From assembly GCA_021018995.1 (NCBI GenBank), contig CM037589.1:8757001-8821000 (forward strand): a DNA stretch of 64,000 nucleotides, read 5' to 3'. Below are positions 24,370-35,469 of this stretch, piece after piece. The DNA is from Chloranthus sessilifolius (Eukaryota; Streptophyta; Magnoliopsida; Chloranthales; Chloranthaceae). Each line of letters begins with the position of its first letter. The stretch's first letter is position 1. Under the pieces are notes generated by a model that was not told the DNA's origin, searched no databases, and worked only from the letters and a program-made list of their open reading frames with translations. A program made the translations under genes and the position numbers.

Positions 24370-24995
24370 TATCTAATAAGGTTTAATCTCAACCACATGT
24401 GTCAATCAATTGAGTTTGAGAAATTAATCGATTGACTTCTGGGCAGATTTAGATCCGCAGGTTTGAATTTTAGCTTGGTTTTAAAAGTGTTTTGAATACT
24501 TTCAAAGTTTAGAAGATTTGTGAGTCATATTTTCAAAAGAGTTTTGGACCCTATTTGCAAAAAGTTTCTCTTGGGGTTTCAGGAATTGTTTGAGAGAGTT
24601 TTTTAAGAGAGAGAACTTGTGAGGAATACTTTGAGAGAAAAAGTATTGAAGAAAAAGTTTGGAGATTGAATATCCGATCGAAGTCGTTCTTGTGTCGGAA
24701 TCGTTATTATATTTCGACACATCTCTTCTCTGTTATTTGAAGGACCACGTCATTGTCTTTATAGCGTGTTTGCTGTGTAAGATCTTCTTTGATCTTGATT
24801 GAGAGTGCACTAGACAGAAGAGAGTGTGTGCGTTATAGATGTTTATAAAATAGTGCATATACTCCCGTAGACGTAGTCTTCGATTAGATAAACTACATAA
24901 ATCTTTATGTTGTGTGTGTGATTATTTTTTAAATCTTCTTTCATTTTTGTATTCATCGTGATAGGGAGTTTGTAGCATAGGTAGAATTTTTAACA
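24370..24995 (+). repeat. 3' LTR of Ty1/copia element
   Basis: It is preceded by a polypurine tract (GGTGGAGAT at 24361-24369). It starts TATCTAATAAGGTTTAATCTC and ends TAGAATTTTTAACA, about 626 bp. Homology to the 5' LTR is continuous. The bases directly after it (AGTAGTATTAAAGC) again resemble a PBS, which is unusual (see findings). Confidence 0.8.
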
Positions 24996-25039
24996 AGTAG
25001 TATTAAAGCTAACAAAATTAATCAAAGTTTGTATTTAGA

Positions 25040-25060
25040 TATATATATATATATAAGAAA
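25040..25060. repeat. (AT)n microsatellite
   Basis: A short AT tract in an AT-rich spacer, followed by A-rich sequence. No gene. Confidence 0.8.
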
Positions 25061-25254
25061 ATGACATATCGTAACAAAAAAAAATATATATAGCCATAAT
25101 ATTATAAAAGATCATCCGAATTAATCTGGATTTAATGGTACTTAGAGCATTTAAATACTAGAGTGTGTTTATTGTTGGTCAAAGGCATTGTCCCATACTT
25201 TAAATAATTTGAACGCGCTATGACACACCTAACGAGGCACTTGTAATGGGTAAA

Positions 25255-25515
25255 ACAGGAGTGAGCCGGAAAAAAAGCATCGAACCGAGACGTCGTATCC
25301 TAGAGAGTGAGTAGGAAAAAAGCATCCAACCGAGACGTCATATTCCAGAGCAATCTAGAGAGTGGGCAGGAGAAAAGCATCCAACCGTGACGTATCCTAG
25401 TGAGTAGGAAAAAGGCATCCAATCGAGCCGTCATATTCTACATTTGACGTCGTATTCTAGAGAGTGAGTAGGAATATAGCATCCCATCGAGACGTTATAT
25501 TCTACATTTGACGTC
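25255..25515. repeat. Tandem array of ~45-65 bp units
   Basis: Five degenerate units carry GAGTAGGAAAAAAGCATCC, then AACCGAGACGTC, then ATATTCTAGA-like words. The ACGTC palindromic core is kept in most units. No open frame or element ends were seen. Confidence 0.75.
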
Positions 25516-27190
25516 TTTACCGATTTCATGCTAAAAATTGCGTTTCATTGTTCATGTACCATTTTACAAATGAATATTATTTTATTATTTCAAAGCTTTA
25601 CAAAAGTCTAATTTAATGTTTTATGGGCTAAGGAAGGTAGGCTTGAAATATAAATGGGACGGCTCTAAAAAGCTCGAGTAAAATTGGCCCATTTAAGCCT
25701 GGCTTGACCCAATTAATAAATTGGTTGTATAGGCTAACATAAAGAAGTCAAATTAGGGACTAGGCTCATTTAAAGCCTGATATGAACCTAGAACAGCTCA
25801 TTGGGACCCTTAAATGTATTTAGTGTGACCCTGTGAAAATAATATAAAAAATTTGACAAATGTGATTAGAATTAACTTTCGTGACTCTAATATACTAATA
25901 TGCCGCAGGCTATGCCAATTTTTCCACATGTGCATCTCCAGTGGCTATAATAAGGCTATAATAGCATATGTCATTAGAAGTGCCTATAATTAATAAAGAT
26001 CGAAGCTCGACCCGAGCTTGCCCCATCTGCTTAGGTTAGGGCTAGGGGTTGCGGCCTAGCCATGGCCCCTAGTGTTGGGCTAGGCCTTAGGTGGACCCGG
26101 CCCTAACTCTTCCAGCTGACAGTCCTAGTTTATGCGTTCCAGTGCACCGGCTTGTGACAAACACCGGCTCCAATCCAAGAATTGGTATTAGGTGCTTTGA
26201 CCAAGGGCAAAGAAACGTGTCAGCTTCCCTCAAATCTAAGGAGATGTACAGATGTTTTTGAACACCATATCAGTGAAAGTTTATCACGTGCATCTCTCAA
26301 GATTTGAAACTTGGGAGTGTGCACTGCCCTAATACCGATTGCATAGGTCCGTCGGATGGATCTTAAGATCATGATCATGATCATGGGTGCACCGTAGATT
26401 GTTGGATTTTCATTCTACCTGACAACATACAGGTGTACATCAAACATGATTCTCATGTCAGTTTTTGGGGTGTGTTGTTGGAATCATAATTTGACTAACA
26501 TGTTCTCAAGATCTGTTGTATTGAAGATTGAGATGAAAAAATGATCTCAATAGTCTTATTCAAAGACGTTTTAAGCACATGAAACCAGCGCTGAGATGGA
26601 AGATTATCGGATTAAAATTAAAAGTAACCATCCTAGAAATCACCATCCGGGCACTAAGCAGGGCTGGTTTTTGTTAACTTTCTATGGTGCACTGTTAACA
26701 TTAACGGTTTGCAATAGATCAAAAGGGATCGTGTTCAAAATATCGGTTTTTCGTTTTTGATTTTGGAGATTATCGAAGCCAAAATTTTGTCTGAAATTTT
26801 TCTTCCGTACATTAAGATGCAAATTTTGGATTTCGATATTTTTTCAGTGCCGATCGAAACTGATAAGATACGACCGATAATATGAAATATAGGCTCGGAA
26901 TTTTATTCCTTGCTGCCCACGCTTTTTTAGGTTTCGGATATCCTCATGCTGATCCCCCTTCCTCTCACAAACCGCCAAATTCAGTTTTCTAAAAGTAGCG
27001 GTGGCTACGAATGAAAAGGAACAATAGAAATGTATGGGTCTGATGATGGGTTCCAACGTGTAACCGATTGACAAAATACTTTAATAAAATTACAATGGTT
27101 GCCCCTCATGGCCATCGTTGTGTTCTTTTTAATGTTTTTAATAACCAAAATATCCTTGGAGCCCTGATTTCTTAGACGACTATAATGGAA
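25516..27190. other. Intergenic, no gene recognised
   Basis: AT-rich sequence with short open frames on both strands that match nothing I know. A GC-richer patch at 25990-26110 contains GGGCTAGG-type words. A foldback MITE copy lies at about 26310-26575 (separate entry). A second patch near 26730-26880 has CGAT/TATCG words resembling the dispersed CGATAC repeat. Confidence 0.35.
26310..26575. mobile_element. Foldback MITE family, diverged copy
   Basis: Inverted words are TCTTAAGATCATGATCATG on the left against TTCTCAAGATCTGTTG on the right, then GATTGAGATGAAAAAATGATCTC on the outer right arm as in the copy at 14078. It is more degraded than the other copies, and its ends are not clear. Confidence 0.45.
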
Positions 27191-27195
27191 AGAGT

Positions 27196-27594
27196 AACTT
27201 TAAATCCACCAACGGAATCTTCAAGTTCACCTATGTTGAAACACATTGATTGCATTGAAACAAGTGATGAAGATCGTTTATCCTTCTAATCTTTTACACG
27301 ATCAATCTTGAAATCATGGGCGTATTATTAGACGGTTGATTTTTTATTTCATGTGGTACACACTCGAAAAAATAACCTTAAAATCAATTTTGGGCGTACA
27401 CATGATGTTAAGGTTACCTTTATGAGATGTGTGTCACGTGAAATAAAACACTGATCGTCTAATAGCATGCTCATAATCTCAAGATCCATCGTGTGAAAGA
27501 TTGGAAGCATAAACGATCACCATCATCTGATTCATTGCAATCAATGTGTTTTAGCGTGGTGAACTCAAAGATTCAGTGGGTGGATTTAAAGGTA
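27196..27594. mobile_element. Foldback MITE abutting Harbinger-type copy 2
   Basis: Terminal inverted repeats: the left end is ACTTTAAATCCACC and the right end is GGTGGATTTAAAGGT. Inside these, GTTCACCTATGTTGAAACACA pairs with TGTGTTTTAGCGTGGTGAAC. The core carries the family word (ACGATCAATCTTGAAATCAT / ATCTCAAGATCCATCGTG). Length about 400 bp, no coding capacity. Only a few bases separate it from the TAA target site of the next element. Confidence 0.75.
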
Positions 27595-27600
27595 CTCTAA

Positions 27601-27987
27601 GGCTGCCTTTGGGAACAAGCATTTGCATTTGAGAATTTCAAATTCATGCATTTCAAATCTAGTCATTTCAAATCCAAAATTTGAAATATTTGGATTTGCA
27701 AATCTCTTATTTGGATGTTTAAGCATTGCATTAGGATTTGGCCCAAGGATTTATATATACTTTATTTGGCTATTTTTTTTTTTTATAAAAATAATTTATA
27801 TTTCATTGGTTTCCTTCATTTTATGTAAGGGTGAAAGTTCGGTGAGCCGAACCAAAATCAAAACTGAAAATTTCGATTTCGGTGCCGATTCACCTAAAAT
27901 CGAATCAGAACCGAAATATTTTGAGTTCGGTTAATCGAACTCCCCACCCCCTGAACTAAAACAGAACCGATCTATTTTCAAACTTTT

Positions 27988-28035
<48 letters not shown>

Positions 28036-29571
28036 TTTTCGATTTTTTAGCTTAGGTCGGTTTTCATTTTATTGGAAATTGATTTCTCTTGTTTGATAAC
28101 ATGGAAGTATAATTAGGTTGGTGGAATAAAAATTGTGTTATTAAATCAAAGTTTGACCAAATATCAAACTTGGATTATGGATAAAAAATTTCATTACCAA
28201 AATACAAATAATACAGTAATAAGCATTATCTATGTTAAGATACATTTATCATATTTTGACTAAAGTTAAATTTGGACTAAAAGTCAAACTTTGACTAATA
28301 AAAATGAGACAATGTATTTTAAAGTTATAAATTAAAAAATGATATATATACTTTTAATTATAATATTCCACTTATTACAATTTATAACTTTTTATAGAAA
28401 ATCAAACTTTAAAAAAGTCAAACTTTGACAAAAGGAAAAATTGCATTGATACGATATAAATTTATGTAGTAGTAGACTCTATTTATAAGTAGGTTTCGAG
28501 TATAAGTCAAAATAAATTTTGTGTAAAAGTCAAAATTTGACCAAAAGTCAAAGTTTGATCTTTTAGTCAAACTTTGACCAATAAAAATAAGACAATATAT
28601 TTTAAAGTTAAAAATTAAACAATGATAAATATTTTTAATTTTAGTATTCCACAAATTAAAATTTATAACTTTTTATCGAAAATAAAACTTTAACAAGAAG
28701 CCAAACTTTGATCAAGGAAAAATTGCACTGATACGGTATAAATTTATGTAGTAGTAGACTCTATCTATAAGTAGGTTTTAAGTTTGACTCAAAATAAATT
28801 GTGTAAAGTCAAATTTTGACCACTAAATTTGAGGCAATGTATTTTAAAGTTACAAATTAAACAATGAGAGATATTTTTAATTATAGTAATTCACTAATTA
28901 AAATTTATAACTTTTTATAAAAAATAGAACTTTAACAAGAAGTCAAACTTTGACTAAGGAAAAATTATTCTGACACGGTATAAGTTTCTGTAGTAGTAGA
29001 GTCTATCTATAAGCAAGTTTCGAGTTTGACTAAAAACAAATTATGGAAAAGTCAAATTTTGACTAAAAGTGACTAAAAGTCAAAGTTCGACTAGTAAAAT
29101 AGAGATTCTAGTATCACATTATAGATCAACATAGATTTTTTTGCTATCAAATTATAAGAGTCAATTTAATAAAAAGTAAAATTTTAATTAAAAATCAAAG
29201 TTTGACCTTAAAGTCAACCTTTGACCCTTGGTTGGGATGCCTCATGTCCAACTCAATCAGATCAGTCAAACTTAAAAATACTCGGCTCAGGTGGGTCGAG
29301 TATCAAGTCGAACCGTACCTATAATAGCACTGGGTAATAACTTTTTATTCACAAAACATAGCCAATTATATAATGATGTAAGATTTGGATTTTCAAATAA
29401 TGCCTAGGAGGTGTTATTTACAAATCCACTTTTTACATTCAAACATGGATTTCTAAATTCCGATGGATTTATCAAATCCAAATCCAAACACAAAAATGTG
29501 GAACCAAACGGTGGATTTGGATTTGGGAGATCCAAATCTAAATCCCTAAATCCAAATCCAAGTTCCCAGCC
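27601..29571. mobile_element. Non-autonomous PIF/Harbinger-type TIR element, copy 2 (1971 bp)
   Basis: It is flanked by TAA at 27598-27600 and 29572-29574. The ends are GGCTGCCTTTGGGAAC and (reverse complement) GGCTGGGAACTTGGATTTGG. The left 250 bp and right 250 bp match the element at 2706-4685 closely, for example TTTGGATTTGCAAATCTCTT near the left end and CTTTTTATTCACAAAACATAGCC near the right. Internally it has a GGTTCGG/CCGAACC block (27835-27975), an (AT)n run (27992-28031), and three tandem copies of a 240-285 bp TCAAACTTTGAC-rich unit (about 28260-29050). No transposase. Confidence 0.75.
28260..29050. repeat. Three tandem copies of a ~240-285 bp AT-rich unit
   Basis: Each copy includes GACAATGTATTTTAAAGTT (near 28309, 28592, 28833), then AATTTATAACTTTTTAT, then GTAGTAGACTCTATCTATAA. 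The Harbinger-type copy 1 has just one such unit (about 3940-4200). The repeated TCAAAGTTTGAC words are themselves near-palindromic. Confidence 0.75.
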
Positions 29572-29574
29572 TAA

Positions 29575-30865
29575 TGGAAATTGTAATGTCCAAATGGATT
29601 TAATTGATTATTGTTTGATAAGTGGTGTCAATACGGCATGGTGAACTCAAAGATCCTAGTTGTTATTTCTTTTCTTTATTTTATCGTTTGATGATGCGCA
29701 TGCCTTTTCCCTTGATTTGAGTAGTGACTCCTTTTTCACTTGATTTGATTTCTGCAATAAATGCAAGTTATCAAGTAATGACTATTGTGATACCCTCTGC
29801 TCCCTTAGTTTGAGTGTTGTTCTTTTTTTTTTCCCTTTGTTTAATAAGTATACTATGTTGTTGACTCTTCTTTTTCCCTTGATAGGACAAGTATACAAAT
29901 AAAATATATCAAGTAATGACAACTTGACAAGTATACTCCAGTACTCTACTGTTGGGAACTTATTGTTGTTGTAGTGTTGCTGTGATGCTCTATGATCCAA
30001 CATAATCCCAATACAGCTGGCGGTCACCCGCTTCTACAATCTTATTCTCAAATATAAAAAAGTGAAAAAGTATTAGCATCGACTAATGAGTATCGGCCGA
30101 TTTATATTGGTCCTCTACGAACTGATATCCGATACCGATTCCCGAGTTGACACCTTGGATGTACCCTTTTAGAATTTTTATTTATTTGATGCTTTTCTAA
30201 ATTATTAGAATATGAAGGATACTCATTGTCTAATTCAATGCATTGAAAATGAGATCTAAAATTAATGTTATCTAACATTTATATGGCAACTATTAATTCA
30301 GATGACATTTGATAACTTCGATTCAAATATAAAGATCACTTTTCATCCCAATCGTTTACACTAATGATGTTTAGATTATAGCGCACCTATCATATAATAC
30401 ACGTTAGTTTCAAGTGCCGCACATCCTAAATGTGACTCGAGGACCAAATCATGTGGAGCTCCCTCGTGTAGCTTATCTAATTTTAATTTGCCGGCCTCGA
30501 AAGGAAGTCTTGGCTCTGTCACTGGTCCCGATTTGTTTTAGCCTTTCATTTTTTTGGTGCTTGTACGTTGTTAATCAGATAATTTTTTATGCAATCTTCG
30601 GCGCGATCCAATCAAAATGATTGTCTCCTGCAGTGCATAACACCACATGAGATCAAAACAGTGCCATGTGTACATATTTAATGATCCGGTCACCAATTAC
30701 TTTATTTAGTCACTCTTCTAATGCTAGCCCTAGACCTTTCTAATGTTATCCCCTATCAGATAAACGTATGTTGTACCTGATCATATAAATGAACTTCTAC
30801 ATAGACAAGAGTAGAGTTGGACTCCACTAGTCAATGATTTCAAATGCTTAAATGATTATAAGTGA
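29575..30865. other. Intergenic, no gene recognised; small repeat fragments
   Basis: It contains a 70-bp piece of the CGATAC repeat (about 30085-30155, TATCGGCCGATTTATATTGG and CCGATACCGATTCCCGAG). A degraded arm of the foldback MITE family lies near 30325-30430. The short open frames have no recognisable homology. Confidence 0.4.
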
Positions 30866-30870
30866 TAATG

Positions 30871-33104
30871 TGTCACAACCCGGATTTTGACACCCTAAAA
30901 TCCGTACTATCAGCACGATCCTCCAGACCGTACCCCAAAACTATGCACGGAACAATGATATAACAAGCAACAATTAACAAGATAAAGCAATTAACTGCAT
31001 AAGGCAGAAAATCAATATGCCCATCTGGCATATTCAAGACGGTTCTATTTTCATGCCACTGCATGAACAGAGAACCGATCCGAACCATCGGTGATAAATA
31101 GATCACTCCAGATGGTTCGCCCAAAAGAATCATATCTATCTAATTACATTGTTTGACAAAAATAAAGGCTTGACATACTAAGCCGTACAATCTGCTCTCA
31201 AAACTGACTCTCTATCAAAGTACACATCAGAGTCTCCTAGAAGAAGTCCTCGGGAGGAGGCTCCAACTCGTCCCCAGGCACGTAATCCGAATCACCCGGA
31301 TCAACGTCTCCCGAAGCTTCGCCCGCTGCTAATAATGGACCTGCGACGTATAGTCTAAAGGGGTGAGCTACATCCTAGCTCAATAGGGAACAACACAATG
31401 AACATATAAGTCAAGTCTCACATATATTCCAAGATATTCAAAGCATGATATGTCTATGCATTTGCTAGAAAACAGTTTAAAAGATGGTAATTTGCATTCA
31501 GGTTTACTGGTAGTATGCATGTTTCATTTTACTATTATTTTATCATGAATGACACTAAACAGACCTAAAGCAAAAACTTAAATCTTTAATTTAAGTAATC
31601 TCCGAGCAATATAACATCGAGCTCCGATGGGATACCCTCCATCGTCGTCTAAATAAACAGTAGTTATGTGTATTCCCTGGGAATACGACCCAAGACCCTT
31701 TCTCATAGGCGGCGGGGTTAAATCACATATCAACATCCCTGGGATGTGCTTACTATGTACGGATACACCTACGCACTGGTGTACGGATTGGTCGCCGTAT
31801 CGGTCACAGATATCCTGCCGAGTCAGTCGTGGGTATCCCGCCACGTCGGTGGGGTATCCTAATTAAACCTCAAATAACAAAAATAATATGTGTTTTACAT
31901 ATAGTTGTTCACCGTGTAAAAGTGCTATCTTATATCAGTTAGGCCTTAACAGTAGTTATTCAATCTTACTTACATCCTTGGGATGTCTGAATGACTCGCA
32001 TCACACTGATGCCTTTAACACTTTCTCATCTCCTGGGGATGCCTCATTTTCATTAGTTTACTTGATCTCAGCCACTCGCATCACACTGATGCCTTTATCA
32101 CTTTCTTAGTATCACACACATACCCATTTTTATAAAGATTTACACAGTTAAAATATTTTCAGTTTGAGTTCTATATCACTACATACATGCTCTTACAATT
32201 AAAGTACATGTTCAAGGTGTTCCCTACCTCAGGTCTCTGAAGGTCCAAGCCTCAAGGTCCCACGCGGCTCCTTGTGCTCGCTTTCATACGTACCACTTAT
32301 GGTATATCACAACATATGCAATACATCACTAAAGATGTAATAAAGAAAGTCCTAGACCCTCCATGAATCTCAAGGTCAAACTAGAAGGTTAATTGAAACT
32401 GCCAAAATCGATCAATCGATTCTCAAAATCGATCAATCGATTCCCAAAATCGATTAATCGAGATCCAAAATCGATTAATCGAGATCCAAAATCGATTAAT
32501 CAATCCCAAATCAATTAATCGAAATCCTTAACATAGTAGAGTCGACTCTCAAATCGAGTGGTCGAAAGTTCGAAATCGACTAGTCGATCCCAAATCGATT
32601 AATCAAAATTCAAGGGAGAGGTTGATCCCGGAGAGATTCGAAGTTGCTACGGGAGAGGTTGATCCCGGAGAGATTCGGAGTACTTTCTAAGGGAGGAATC
32701 GGAGCCTCCTCCGGAGAGATTCTTTTAGAAGACTTGTTGTATACTTTGAGAGTGTTTTGTAAGGAGAGAGAGATTTACGGCTTGGTACATCCAGCCTTGT
32801 TTTTGTGAGAGTAAAGACATCTGTAATATTCTTTTGTCGAACCATTGAGAGTGACCGTAGCTACGGCACTGATGGTTCGGGTTGGTTCTTTTGTTCATGT
32901 AGAGACATGAAATTAGAACTATCTTTTGGATTGGTGTTTTGGATTAGCGCATAGTAGAATTAGAGATTTATTTTGCATTAATTTCTTTGTGCGTTCTTGT
33001 TTGTGAATGGGATGTACCAAGTGTTCAACATGCATTATGGGGCACGGCCTCGAGGGTCGTGCTGATGGCACGAATTTTGGGATGCCGAAATTTGGGCTGT
33101 CACA
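30871..33104 (+). repeat. Probable solo LTR (~2.23 kb), likely Ty3/gypsy type
   Basis: Starts TGTCACAACCCGGATTTTGAC and ends CCGAAATTTGGGCTGTCACA, giving TG...CA ends with a short imperfect inverted terminus, as in many plant gypsy LTRs. The flanking 5-mers TAATG (30866-30870) and TGATG (33105-33109) differ at one base and could be the target duplication. No gag, pol or PBS was found. It contains the ATCGATTAATCGA minisatellite (32404-32620) and a duplication near 32000-32100 in which CACTCGCATCACACTGATGCC-type sequence recurs. Orientation is assumed from the TG start. Confidence 0.5.
32404..32620. repeat. Minisatellite of ~20-22 bp units (ATCGATTAATCGA)
   Basis: Roughly nine units of AAAATCGATTAATCGAGATCC and variants (AATCGATCAATCGATTCC, GAAATCGACTAGTCGATCC) run head to tail. 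Each unit is nearly palindromic. The array sits inside the probable solo LTR. Confidence 0.8.
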
Positions 33105-33109
33105 TGATG

Positions 33110-33584
33110 GATTTATATGCATAGGAGTAACTAATATATACTATATGGATTTATCGTTGGTGATGAATTTATATGTTTTGGAGTAATTAGACTCTATAAA
33201 GTAGTTATATTGATTTATATTTAAAAGTATCTTTATTTCCACCCACAGATTCTTTCGATCCGCTTACATTCCTACGTGCAAGTAAAAAAAAATAAAAAAG
33301 CCTCCCTAAAATTCGTGAGCTAAATACATCTACCGTTTTCTTTATTCATGCATGCAAGTCTCCCGCTCCTGAGCTCTCCGTCTTTTTCCTCTCGTTCCCG
33401 CGCTATGACTTATTTGAACATCGAACATTCCCTACGCTTCCACGTTCGTTCTTCTTCCCTTAGTTGGACACCCACGACCGTCTTCTTTGTCCTTTCAGTA
33501 CACTCACATACTTTCTTCTTCATTTCATTTTAGTTTCGATTTCATGCTATTGGGAACATTGAGCATAGATTCGAAGGATGCGGA
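33110..33584. other. No gene supported
   Basis: AT-rich sequence then a CT/GC-mixed patch around 33340-33500. One 61-codon open frame (33348-33533) is rich in serine, phenylalanine and arginine and has no recognised homology. Confidence 0.3.
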
Positions 33585-34480
33585 TGATAGCCCCTAAGAG
33601 CTGCTATCATATGATGATGATTTAGAGTTCACCTAACTCTCTCGTACATAATCACAACCTCCTATACAGGTAAATGAGTTTTTTTTTTTCATTCTATTTG
33701 TATTCATTTTTCATTTTATTATTTTTCATTATATAATTTTTCATTCAATTTGTATTCATTTTCATTCTATAATAATATAATTTTTATTATATTATTTTTT
33801 ATTTAAAGTAAACTTAGGGTTTGGTAGTAGACTTATTTTAGATTTTATTTGTATTATTTTTTATTATATTATTTTTCATTTTATTTGTATTCATTCTAAT
33901 TCTATTATTTTTCATTTTATTTGTATTAGTTTTTATTATATAATCCTAAGTAAATTAAGGATTTTGTAAAATGATTATTTTTCAATCTATTTGTATTATT
34001 TTTTATTCTATTTATATTAATTTATATTATATAATTTTTCAATCTAAGTAAACTTAGGGTTTCTATACATTAATGAAAAATTATTTTGTAGGTTTCATTC
34101 AATTTCTATATCAAATTTATTTATGAAAGAGTAATATATATTTTTTATTTTTGATAGATTTACTTTGGTTCAAAATGGATTGACTTTGGTTAAAAAAGGC
34201 TTGCCAATGAATCTTTGAATATTTCAAAGTAAGTTACGAGAGGGTATAAGTTCGTTCATTTCAATAGTGATTATGTTTTGAACGTTATGTTATTATGTTC
34301 AAGTGGATGATATGTAATTACAGAACACAGACTTTACTCTCCTTATGACCACAAATCAGCTCTTTAGCACTCGCGAGGAAATGATAGAGTGGGCTCGCCA
34401 TATCACAAATAAAGCAGAAATTGTGCTTTCTATCATCGACGGCTGTATGACGGCGATATTAATTCGCGGAACGATCTAAG
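33585..34480 (+). pseudogene. Possible MULE/FAR1-like transposase N-terminal remnant
   Basis: The segment 34324-34479 follows a good acceptor (TGTAATTACAG) and reads NTDFTLLMTTNQLFSTREEMIEWARHI... before a stop. The F-x-SREE(M/L)-x-EWAR pattern resembles the N-terminal part of plant MULE-derived proteins. A short upstream piece (33585-33668) ends at a donor-like CAG-GTAAAT and could be a preceding exon. The 650 bp between is very T-rich (repeated TTATTTTTCATT words). Nothing of the catalytic DDE region was found. The family link rests on a short motif, so it is tentative. Confidence 0.3.
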
Positions 34481-35465
34481 AACATCAACTCTTCTAATGA
34501 TGATGAGAAAGTTGTGATCGAAGATTATTCGATCATTAGTCTGGATTGATCGCACTCTTTAAGAATTTAATATTTTTTTTTTGTGGGCGTAGGATATATA
34601 CATGATATATAAATATAAATGATAAAAATATTATAATCATGTCAGCATCTTTTTGTATAACTGATATGAATACAAATACTATGAAATAATATAGAATTGA
34701 ATGCAAAAGAATTTTTTTTGTTGAAGTGTATTTATGCTCATAACAGTTGGGATTAATCATTCTAACCTTCATATGCTTCTTTTAAGAAATCGACATATTC
34801 AGCTTTCTATTTCATTTGCACCAGATGAAACATAAGATCCCATGATACCATATAATATGGATACGTACTGAATGATTTTCATGTTTAGAAATAAAAGAGC
34901 TTTTAAAGAAATTAATCAATTGGCCAAAAATTATACTAAGGACTTCATCAATGCAGACACAAAGTAATTAACCATTTGTTGTTCACAAAGATAATTAATA
35001 CTCTACTAAGTAAGAACTTTACGTATCGTGCAAAAATTCTCAAATTAATCAAATAAACCCTATAGAAAAAACGTGGGTTGTGATTGAATATAAAAAAAAA
35101 AAATAAGTGCAAAAAAAAATAAAATTGTTCTGTGGGTCTGACGGTAGGCATGCTATAAGGTTTGTTGAAGGGGGGTCTGCTTCCTTATAGCTAGGAGATT
35201 TCCTTAGATTATGAGATTGTTTTGTAGATATTATAAATTGTCATTTTCGTAAGAACAATTATAGCCACCAAGTGGGTGCCCATGATGACATGAGAAATTG
35301 GCCTTGACACATAGTATAAAAGAAAGAAGGGAGACTTGTGTCATGTATCTACCTCGTCTGATTTTAAGTCCATGATTTAAAGATCCTTATACAAAAAATT
35401 AGCATAATTCGACAGATGATATAATTCAATGTAGTATGGTTGGATTATCAAACCCTATATAAAAA
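34481..35465. other. No gene supported
   Basis: Strongly AT-rich sequence. The open frames on the minus strand are rich in F, I, K and N, as expected of random AT-rich DNA. A stray TGACGGTAGGCATGC word near 35138 anticipates the palindrome cluster at 35470-36025. Confidence 0.3.
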
Positions 35466-35469
35466 AGTG

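Noticed and set aside
31578-31844. An 88-codon minus-strand frame with C, H and G residues
   Set aside because: It lies inside the probable solo LTR and matches no zinc-finger spacing or other family.
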